From the NCBI RefSeq assembly GCF_011752045.1, contig NZ_JAAKXW010000001.1, positions 248,001 through 312,000 of the forward strand: a stretch of 64,000 nucleotides of DNA, given 5' to 3'. A program made the translations under genes and the position numbers. The DNA comes from Microbacterium hydrocarbonoxydans (lineage in GTDB: Bacteria; Actinomycetota; Actinomycetes; Actinomycetales; Microbacteriaceae). Positions 54,407-60,980 of this stretch are shown one piece after another. Position 1 is the stretch's first letter, and each line of letters begins with the position of its first letter. A model generated the notes under the pieces. It saw only the letters and a list, made by a program, of their open reading frames with translations, was not told where the DNA came from and searched no databases.

Positions 54407-55246
54407 TCAGGACTCCTCGTGCGTGCGCGGGTCGCCGCCGAACAGGCGGCCGTCCGCGCGGCCCAGCGCCGTGATCGCCGCGACCTCGTCGCGCGAGAGC
54501 GCGACGGATGCGGCTGCCAGGTTCGCGACCTGATGCTCACGCGACGAGGCCTTCGGGATCGCGATGGTCTCCCGGGCGACGTGCCAGGCCAGCACGGCCT
54601 GCGCGGGGGAGATGTCGTGCGCGGCCGCCACCTCGACGACCACCGGCTCGGCGAGCAGATCCGCGGCCTTGGCGATCGGGCTCCACGCCTCCGTCAGGAT
54701 GCCGTGATCGCGGTGGTACTCGAGCTGCTCCTCCTGCGGGAAGTAGGGATGCACCTCGATCTGGTTCACGACCGGCCGCACCCCGGTCTCCCGCTCGATG
54801 CGCTCGAGGTGCGCCGGCAGGAAGTTCGACACGCCGATCTGCCGGACCACGCCCCGCTGCTGCGCCTCCACGAGCGCCTGCCAGGCCTGGACGTACTCGT
54901 CCTGGCTGGGGTTCGGCCAGTGGATGAGGTGCAGGTCGACGGCGTCGACGCCCAGGCGCGACCGGCTCTCCTCGATGCTCGTCGTCGCCTTCGCCGTGCG
55001 GTGATGGCGGCCGGGGAGCTTGGTGGTGACGATGACCTCGGCGCGGTCGACGCCGGATGCCGCGACCCCGCGGCCGACGGAGCCCTCGTTCTCGTAGTTG
55101 AACGCCGAGTCCACGAGACGGTAGCCCGCGGAGAGCGCGCCGGCGACGGCATCCGCTCCGGCGTCGCCCCAGAGGGCGTACGTCCCCAGGCCGATCGCGG
55201 GGAGGGTGAATCCGTTGTGCGCGGTGAAGGTGGGAAGTGCCGTCAT
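54407..55246 (-). CDS. aldo/keto reductase
   Basis: A 279-residue NADPH-dependent TIM-barrel reductase. The catalytic tetrad is Asp46, Tyr51 (AFNYENE), Lys76 (TTKLPGR) and His109 (LIHWPN), and the C-terminal IPKASSREHQVAN binds NADPH. It resembles 2,5-diketo-gluconate reductase-type enzymes of broad substrate range. TACGCT (55258-55253, minus strand) lies 6 nt before the ATG, so translation is probably leaderless. The same palindrome drives the divergent YchJ-like gene. Confidence 0.92.
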   Translation of the reverse strand: MTALPTFTAHNGFTLPAIGLGTYALWGDAGADAVAGALSAGYRLVDSAFNYENEGSVGRGVAASGVDRAEVIVTTKLPGRHHRTAKATTSIEESRSRLGVDAVDLHLIHWPNPSQDEYVQAWQALVEAQQRGVVRQIGVSNFLPAHLERIERETGVRPVVNQIEVHPYFPQEEQLEYHRDHGILTEAWSPIAKAADLLAEPVVVEVAAAHDISPAQAVLAWHVARETIAIPKASSREHQVANLAAASVALSRDEVAAITALGRADGRLFGGDPRTHEES

Positions 55247-55252
55247 GGCCCC

Positions 55253-55262
55253 AGCGTACGCT
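55253..55262. promoter_or_regulatory. palindromic -10 shared by two divergent leaderless genes
   Basis: AGCGTACGCT (55253-55262) is a perfect palindrome. Read on the plus strand, TACGCT (55257-55262) lies 6 nt before the YchJ-like ATG at 55269. Read on the minus strand, TACGCT (55258-55253) lies 6 nt before the aldo/keto reductase ATG at 55246. The two -10 boxes overlap at the central TA; only 22 bp separate the start codons. Confidence 0.65.
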
Positions 55263-55268
55263 GAGAGC

Positions 55269-55649
55269 ATGGACGATTCGCGCTGCCCGTGCGGCTCCGG
55301 CGACCTGTTCGACGGCTGCTGCGGTCCGCTGCTAGCCGGGGCCGCGGCGCCGACCGCCGAGCGGCTGATGCGCTCGCGCTACACGGCCTTCGCCCGTCAC
55401 GATGCGGCGCACCTGCTCGCGAGCTGGCATCCGTCGAGCCGCCCGCGGACGATCGGGTTCGAGCCGGATCTGGAGTGGCGGCGGCTGATCATCCTGGGCC
55501 GGTCCGCGGGAGGCCCGTTCGACAGGGACGGCGTGGTGGAGTTCGAGGCGTTCTGGCGGCAGGGCGCCGAGCGCGGCTCGCTGCGCGAGCGGAGCCGCTT
55601 CGTCCGGGAGGACCGCCGCTGGCTCTACGTCGACGGCGAGATCGGGTGA
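55269..55649 (+). CDS. YchJ-like SEC-C motif protein (UPF0225)
   Basis: A 126-residue protein beginning with a SEC-C zinc motif: Cys6-x-Cys8 (CPCGSG) and Cys17-Cys18 (GCCGPL). It is followed by the YchJ signature RLMRSRYTAFARHDAAHLLASWHP split over residues 32-55 and an NTF2-like C-terminal fold ending WLYVDGEIG. The function is unknown; a zinc-dependent protein-interaction role is likely from the SEC-C motif. The start is set by the shared -10 palindrome, and no ribosome-binding site is present. Confidence 0.88.
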   Translation: MDDSRCPCGSGDLFDGCCGPLLAGAAAPTAERLMRSRYTAFARHDAAHLLASWHPSSRPRTIGFEPDLEWRRLIILGRSAGGPFDRDGVVEFEAFWRQGAERGSLRERSRFVREDRRWLYVDGEIG

Positions 55650-55685
55650 TGGGGCGAGCCCGGTGCAGCGACTAGATTTGAACAC

Positions 55686-56417
55686 GTGAACGCCAGCCCC
55701 GAGAACCAGCGCATCCTGCTCGACGTCGCCGACCTGGACCGGCGCATCGCGCAGGCAGAGCGCGCCCGCACCCAACCAGCGCAGGCCGCGCGCATCACCG
55801 AGCTCGTCGCGATCCGGCAGGAGCAGCTCCGGGAGCTCACCACGCTCACCGGCGCCCGCGACGACGTGCGCACCGAGCTGGCCCGCCTCGAGGCCGACGT
55901 GAAGCTCGTCGAGCAGCGCCGCGCGCGCGACGCCGAGCGGCTCGCCGCGGCGACCAACTCGAAGGAGGCGCAGGCGCTCGAGCACGAGCTCGCCAGCCTC
56001 GCGAAGCGGCAGAGCGATCTCGAGGACATCGAGCTCGACGTGATGGGTCGTGTGGAGGATGCCGAGGCCGCCGTCGCCGCGCAGCAGGCTCTCCTCGACG
56101 CGACGACGGCGGAGGGGACCAGCCTGACCGCCCAGGCCAAGGCCGACGTCGCCGCCGCGACCGAGCTCGGCGCGCAGCTGGCCCGCGACCGCGAGGCCGT
56201 GACCGCGACGGTTCCCGCCGACCTGCTCGCGGACTACACCCGCCGTTCGGCGAACAACGCAGGGGCCGCCCTGCTCACCCGCGGCACGTGCGGCGGCTGC
56301 CACATCGTGCTTCCCGGCACAGACCTGAACGAGATCCGCCGCGCCGCCGATGACGCGGTCGTCTCCTGCCCCGAGTGCGGTTGCATCCTCGTGCGCACCG
56401 AGGAGTCCGGGCTGTGA
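55686..56417 (+). CDS. coiled-coil protein with C-terminal zinc ribbon (CdsZ/DUF164, zf-RING_7)
   Basis: A 243-residue protein. Residues about 15-175 form a long antiparallel coiled coil rich in Ala, Leu, Glu and Gln. The C-terminus has a four-cysteine zinc ribbon CGGCH (about 203-207) and CPECGC (about 228-233). Homologues occur throughout Actinobacteria and may bind nucleic acid or act as assembly scaffolds. The start is GTG at 55686 with TAGATT (55673-55678) 7 nt upstream, a leaderless pattern. The polymerase gene follows after 25 nt. Confidence 0.9.
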   Translation: MNASPENQRILLDVADLDRRIAQAERARTQPAQAARITELVAIRQEQLRELTTLTGARDDVRTELARLEADVKLVEQRRARDAERLAAATNSKEAQALEHELASLAKRQSDLEDIELDVMGRVEDAEAAVAAQQALLDATTAEGTSLTAQAKADVAAATELGAQLARDREAVTATVPADLLADYTRRSANNAGAALLTRGTCGGCHIVLPGTDLNEIRRAADDAVVSCPECGCILVRTEESGL

Positions 56418-56442
56418 CGAACGGGCCGCGAGCCCGCCGACG

Positions 56443-58140
56443 GTGAGCTCGCGGCAGTCCGCCGAGCGCCGCGTCGCCCTGATCGCGACGGCGTCAGGCC
56501 AACACGTCGTCGTCGAGCTCGGCGAGGACGGCACCGAACTCGATCGACGGACCCTCACCGCGCGGGACCTGCCGGAGTGGGTGGCCGCACAGGAACAGGA
56601 GAACGCGCCGCGCTGGATCATCCGCAGCGCGCGCGAGCAGTATCCCGGTCTGCTCGCGGCCGGCGTCCGGCTCGCGCGGACGCACGACCTGCTGCTCTGC
56701 CACGCGATCCTCCGCGACACGGCATCCGTCGCCCGTCCGCTGGCGCCGTCGCCCGCCTGGATCCGGCGAGAGCCGGCCGACGAGGCGCCGGCGCTGTTCG
56801 ACGTCGTCGAGCAGCACGCGCCCGCGGATCCGGTCGCTGAGGCGCTCGAGCAGTACCGGGCGCAGCGGAGGGTGATCCAGGACTCGGCCGACGGACGGCT
56901 CACCCTGCTGTGCGCGGCCGAGTCCGCCGGCGGGCTCGTCGCCGAGGAGATGCGCGCCGCCGGGCTCCCCTGGGACGAGCGCGTCCACGACAGCATCCTC
57001 ACCGAGACGCTGGGCACGCGTCCGATCTCAGGGGGCCTGCCCAGCCGGATGGTCGAACTGGGCGATCGGGTGCGGGAGATCCTCGGTGATCCGTCGCTGC
57101 ACCTGGACAGCCAGCCGAAGCTCCTCCGCGCCCTGCACCGCGTCGGCGTGCACGTGGAGTCCACCGGGAAGTGGGAGCTCGCCGAGCACGACCACCCCGT
57201 CGTGGAGCCGCTGCTGGCGTACAAGAAGCTGTCCCGCCTGCTCAGCGCGAACGGCTGGGCATGGCTCGCCGAGTGGGTTCACGACGGCCGCTTCCGCCCG
57301 GTCTACATCCCAGGCGGCGTCGTCACCGGGCGCTGGGCGTCGGCGGGCGGAGGGGCGCTCCAACTGCCGCGCAGCCTGCGGCCGGCGGTGCGCGCCGACG
57401 ACGGGTGGAAGCTCATCGTCGCGGATGTCGCGCAGCTGGAGCCGCGGATGCTCGCCGCGATGGCGGGGGACCGGGCGATGGCGACGGCCGCACAGGGCAG
57501 CGACCTGTACGCGGGTGTCGTCGACTCGGGGGCCGTCGCCACCCGCGAGGAGGCGAAGTACGCCGTGCTCGGCGCCATGTACGGGGCGACGACCGGCGAC
57601 AGCGGGCGCCTCGTGCCGCGCCTCCGCAAGGTGTACCCGCAGGCGATGGCGCTCGTCGACGAGGCGGCCAGGGTCGGTGAGGACGGAGGGGTGGTCTCCA
57701 CCTGGCTCGGTCGCTCCTCGCCGCCTCCATCGCCCGAGTGGGCGCGCATGCAGTCCCGAGCGACGGATGCCGACGCCGATCCGGCCGACGTCGCCGTGGC
57801 GCGACGCCGCGCGCGCGACTGGGGGAGGTTCACCAGGAACTTCGTCGTGCAGGGAACCGCCGCCGAGTGGTCGCTCATCTGGCTCGCGGAGATCAGGCAC
57901 CGTCTGCAGGGGTTCCCGCCTGCGGCCGTGCCGGCTGCGGCATCCGGTCCGTTCCGGTCCATGCCGCATCTGTCCTTCTTCCTCCATGACGAGGTCATCC
58001 TGCACGTCCCGGAGGAGCAGGCGGAGGCCGCGGCGGATGCCGTCAGAGAGGCTGCCGCCGTGGCGACCAGGCGGCTGTTCGGATCGTTCCCCATCGACGT
58101 CCCGCTCGACCTGAGGATCGCTGAGACGGCCGCGAAGTAG
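56443..58140 (+). CDS. PolA-like family A DNA polymerase (actinobacterial 3'-5' exonuclease/polymerase type)
   Basis: A 565-residue protein without the 5'-nuclease domain of PolA. Residues 1-180 take the place of an exonuclease domain but lack its Asp-x-Glu motif, so proofreading is probably absent. The polymerase part is intact: TGRWASAGGGALQLPR (295-310), motif A VADVAQLEPR with Asp328, motif B K372 to Y380 in KYAVLGAMYG, and motif C LHDEV near 503. It is distinct from the essential PolA and may serve DNA repair. The GTG at 56443 lacks a clear ribosome-binding site. Its TAG stop is part of the rnpB -10. Confidence 0.88.
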   Translation: MSSRQSAERRVALIATASGQHVVVELGEDGTELDRRTLTARDLPEWVAAQEQENAPRWIIRSAREQYPGLLAAGVRLARTHDLLLCHAILRDTASVARPLAPSPAWIRREPADEAPALFDVVEQHAPADPVAEALEQYRAQRRVIQDSADGRLTLLCAAESAGGLVAEEMRAAGLPWDERVHDSILTETLGTRPISGGLPSRMVELGDRVREILGDPSLHLDSQPKLLRALHRVGVHVESTGKWELAEHDHPVVEPLLAYKKLSRLLSANGWAWLAEWVHDGRFRPVYIPGGVVTGRWASAGGGALQLPRSLRPAVRADDGWKLIVADVAQLEPRMLAAMAGDRAMATAAQGSDLYAGVVDSGAVATREEAKYAVLGAMYGATTGDSGRLVPRLRKVYPQAMALVDEAARVGEDGGVVSTWLGRSSPPPSPEWARMQSRATDADADPADVAVARRRARDWGRFTRNFVVQGTAAEWSLIWLAEIRHRLQGFPPAAVPAAASGPFRSMPHLSFFLHDEVILHVPEEQAEAAADAVREAAAVATRRLFGSFPIDVPLDLRIAETAAK

Positions 58141-58148
58141 AATGGAAG

Positions 58149-58513
58149 GGCGAATGGGTCGACTGGACGGTCGCGTGGCGGGCAACCGCACCGAGGAACG
58201 TCCGGGCTCCTCAGGGCAGGACGGTGGGTAACGCCCACCCGGAGCAATCCGCGAGAAAGTGCCACAGAGAGCAGACCGCCCCGCAAGGGGTAAGGGTGAA
58301 AGGGTGGTGTAAGAGACCACCGGGGGCCGTGGTGACACGGCCCGCCAGGTAAACCTCGTCCGGAGCAAGGTCAGACAGAGGATGATGACGCGGCTCGCCG
58401 AGTCCTCGGGTAGACCGCTGGAGCGCCACGGCAACGTGTCGCCGAGAGAGATGGCCGTCGAAGGGGCGAAGAACCCCGGAACAGAACCCGGCGTACAGGT
58501 CGGCCCATTCGCC
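58149..58513 (+). ncRNA. rnpB: RNase P RNA (bacterial type A)
   Basis: The catalytic RNA that trims tRNA 5' leaders. Conserved blocks are GAGGAACGTCCGGGCTCC (58193-58210), AGAAAGTGCCACAGAGA (about 58254-58270), the AAGGGTGAAAGG region near 58300 and the 3' block CAGAACCCGGCGTACAGG near 58482-58499. The P1 helix pairs GGCGAATGGGTCGAC (58149-58163) with GTCGGCCCATTCGCC (58499-58513), which sets the ends. TAGAAT at 58138-58143 is a well-placed -10. A 17-bp terminator follows. Confidence 0.95.
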
Positions 58514-58520
58514 TCGACGT

Positions 58521-58557
58521 GACGAAGGCCCCCGCAGGAGCTGCGGGGGCCTTCGTC
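58521..58557. terminator. 17-bp perfect hairpin after rnpB
   Basis: GACGAAGGCCCCCGCAG (58521-58537) pairs perfectly with CTGCGGGGGCCTTCGTC (58541-58557) around GAG. It stands between rnpB and the convergent ppgK and can end transcription from both sides. Confidence 0.93.
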
Positions 58558-58600
58558 GTGGAACCTCGTCGCTGCGGGCGACGCGTCGGCAGCGTGGAGA

Positions 58601-59347
58601 TCAGTCGCCGGCGAGGGACGCGGCGCCGATGATGCCCGAGTTGTTGCGGTGGATCGCGGGGACGATGGGGGTCTTCAGCTCCAGCAGCGGGAGGAAGTCG
58701 CCCGCGTTCTTGGAGACCCCGCCGCCGACGACGAACAGGTCGGGGCTGAACAGGAACTCGATGTGCGAGTAGAACGCCTGGAGGCGCTCGGCCCACTCCG
58801 CCCAGCTGAGGTTCTCGCGCTCCCGCGCCGAGGTCGCCGCCCACTTCTCCACCGACTCGTAGCCGCGGAAGTTCAGGTGACCGAGCTCGGTGTTCGGGAC
58901 GAGCAGGCCGTCGTAGAGGAAGGCGGAGCCGATGCCGGTGCCGAGCGTCGTCATCAGCGTCAGGCCGCGGACGTCGCGGGCGGCGCCGTGGCGCGCCTCG
59001 GCGACGCCGGCGGCATCCGCGTCGTTGACGAACACGATGTTGCGGCCGAGGCCGTCGCGGAAGAAGCGCTCGGCGTCGAAGTCGACCCACTCCTTGGAGA
59101 CGTTCGCCGCCGACAGCGTCTTGCCGCGCTTGACGATGGCGGGGAACGCGACGCCCAGCGGGAGGGTGGAGTCGTGCACCTCGAGGGTCTTCAGCACCGT
59201 CTGGACCGCGAGGAGGACGTCGTTCGGGGATGCGCCCTCAGGCGTGGGGACCCGGACCCGGTCGGACGCCATTGTCCCGTGGGTGAGGTCGACGATGCCT
59301 GCCTTGATACCCGTGCCGCCGATGTCGACGCCGATCGCTTTTGCCAT
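58601..59347 (-). CDS. ppgK: polyphosphate glucokinase
   Basis: A 248-residue ROK-type kinase that phosphorylates glucose using polyphosphate or ATP. It has phosphate-binding GVDIGGTGIKAG (6-17), the NDADAAGVAE catalytic Asp region (about 108-117), TLGTGIGSAFLYDG and NTELGHLNF. The ATG at 59347 is preceded 6 nt upstream by TATGCT (59359-59354), so it is probably leaderless. It feeds glucose-6-phosphate to the pgi/zwf pathway at the other end of the window. Confidence 0.93.
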   Translation of the reverse strand: MAKAIGVDIGGTGIKAGIVDLTHGTMASDRVRVPTPEGASPNDVLLAVQTVLKTLEVHDSTLPLGVAFPAIVKRGKTLSAANVSKEWVDFDAERFFRDGLGRNIVFVNDADAAGVAEARHGAARDVRGLTLMTTLGTGIGSAFLYDGLLVPNTELGHLNFRGYESVEKWAATSARERENLSWAEWAERLQAFYSHIEFLFSPDLFVVGGGVSKNAGDFLPLLELKTPIVPAIHRNNSGIIGAASLAGD

Positions 59348-59415
59348 GGCGACAGCATAGCGACCGGGGCCCGCGCCAGTAGGATCGATGACACGACGTG
59401 AAGAAGGGATCGGCG

Positions 59416-59631
59416 ATGTCCAACGGCGATGAGAAGTACTGGTACAACCTCGAGACCGGTGAGGTCGAGTTCGGCATGATCTCGCCCAGCGTGGACCGGG
59501 TCGGTCCCTTCGACAGCGAGGCCGAGGCGGCCCGCGCTCCGGAGCTGCTCAAGGAGCGCTCGCGCGCCTGGGCTGAGGAGGAGGCCGCCGAGGGCGGCTG
59601 GGACTCCGGCGCCGCCGAGAACGCCGAGTGA
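59416..59631 (+). CDS. small conserved actinobacterial protein (SPOR-like), function unknown
   Basis: A 71-residue acidic protein with the motif KYWYNLETGEVEFG (about 6-19) and a helical DSEAEAARAPELLKERSRAWAEEEA tail split across residues 36-60. Homologues in Actinobacteria are often mislabelled methionine aminopeptidase, as I recall. AAGGG lies about 7 nt before the ATG at 59416. A TAGGAT box is at 59380-59385. It overlaps the possible GTG start of glnA2 and probably shares its transcript. Confidence 0.8.
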   Translation: MSNGDEKYWYNLETGEVEFGMISPSVDRVGPFDSEAEAARAPELLKERSRAWAEEEAAEGGWDSGAAENAE

Positions 59632-59633
59632 CG

Positions 59634-60971
59634 ATGGACAAGCAGCGGGATTTCGTCCTCCGCACCATCGAGGAGCGCGGCGTCAAGTTCGTCCGCCTGT
59701 GGTTCACCGATGTCATCGGAACCCTGAAGTCCGTGGCGATCGCCCCGGCCGAGGTCGAGGGCGCCTTCGCCGAGGGCATCGGCTTCGACGGCTCCGCGAT
59801 CGAGGGCCTCACCCGCAGCTACGAGTCCGACCTGCTCGCGCAGCCGGACCCGACCACCTTCCAGATCCTGCCGTGGCGCGGCGAGATCGACCCGACCGCC
59901 CGCATGTTCTGCGACATCACGACGCCGGACGGGCGACCAGCGGTCTCCGATCCGCGCCACGTGCTCAAGCGCGCCCTCGCGAAGGCGGCGGATGCGGGGT
60001 TCACCTTCTACACGCACCCCGAGATCGAGTTCTACCTGCTGAAGTCGTCGTCCTTCGGGCCTGACGGCCCGATCCCCGTCGACTCGGCGGGCTACTTCGA
60101 CAACGTGCCGGGCGGCACGGCGCACGACTTCCGCCGTCGTTCCGTGCGGATGCTCGAGGACCTCGGCATCTCCGTCGAGTTCAGCCACCACGAGGGCGGA
60201 CCCGGCCAGAACGAGATCGACCTCCGCTACGCGGATGCGCTCACCATGGCCGACAACGTGATGACTTTCCGCACCGTCATCAAGGAGGTCGCGATCGAGC
60301 AGGGCGTGTACGCCACGTTCATGCCGAAGCCGCTCAGCGGTCAGCCCGGCAGCGGCATGCACACGCACATGTCGCTGTTCGAGGGGGAGCGCAACGCGTT
60401 CTTCGAGGAGGGCGCGAAGTACCAGCTCTCCAAGACCGGCCGTCACTTCATCGCGGGCCTGCTCAAGCACGCCAACGAGATCGCCGCCGTGACGAACCAG
60501 TTCGTCAACTCCTACAAGCGGCTGTGGGGCGGCGACGAGGCGCCCAGCTTCATCACCTGGGGGCACAACAACCGCTCCGCGCTCGTGCGGGTGCCGATGT
60601 ACAAGCCGAACAAGGGCGGATCCACCCGCGTGGAGTACCGCGCCCTCGACTCCGCGGCGAACCCGTACCTGGCGTACGCGCTCATGCTCGCCGCCGGTCT
60701 CAAGGGCATCGAAGAGGGATACGAGCTCCCGCCGGAGGCCGAGGATAACGTGTGGTCGCTCAGCGACGCGGAGCGCCGCGCGCTCGGCTACGCGGCGCTG
60801 CCGGCGAGCCTCGACCACGCACTCGAGTACATGGAGAACTCCGAGCTGGTCGCCGAGACGCTCGGGGAGTCGGTCTTCAATTACGTGCTGCTGAACAAGC
60901 GCAAGGAGTGGGAGTCGTACCGTGGCCAGGTCACTCCTCTGGAGCTGAAGAACAACCTCGAGCTGCTCTGA
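59634..60971 (+). CDS. glnA2: glutamine synthetase-like protein GlnA2
   Basis: A type I glutamine synthetase-like enzyme of about 445 residues, closest in style to mycobacterial GlnA2 (Rv2222c). The start MDKQRDFVLRTIEERGVKFVRLWF, split by convention at residue 20, matches that family. It has GIGFDGSAIEG (about 49-59) in place of MFDGSSI, HPEIEFYLL, GGPGQNEIDLR and SGMHTHMSLF. At the adenylylation site the usual NLYDLP reads NVWSLS, so the target Tyr is missing and GlnE cannot control it. It is coupled to the small gene upstream; GTG at 59628 is an alternative start. glnE follows after 9 nt. Confidence 0.9.
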   Translation: MDKQRDFVLRTIEERGVKFVRLWFTDVIGTLKSVAIAPAEVEGAFAEGIGFDGSAIEGLTRSYESDLLAQPDPTTFQILPWRGEIDPTARMFCDITTPDGRPAVSDPRHVLKRALAKAADAGFTFYTHPEIEFYLLKSSSFGPDGPIPVDSAGYFDNVPGGTAHDFRRRSVRMLEDLGISVEFSHHEGGPGQNEIDLRYADALTMADNVMTFRTVIKEVAIEQGVYATFMPKPLSGQPGSGMHTHMSLFEGERNAFFEEGAKYQLSKTGRHFIAGLLKHANEIAAVTNQFVNSYKRLWGGDEAPSFITWGHNNRSALVRVPMYKPNKGGSTRVEYRALDSAANPYLAYALMLAAGLKGIEEGYELPPEAEDNVWSLSDAERRALGYAALPASLDHALEYMENSELVAETLGESVFNYVLLNKRKEWESYRGQVTPLELKNNLELL

Positions 60972-60980
60972 GTCGCGCGC

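Noticed and set aside
58149..58513. Protein-coding frames across the rnpB region
   Set aside because: Conserved RNase P RNA blocks and a P1 helix explain the sequence; frames crossing it are fortuitous.
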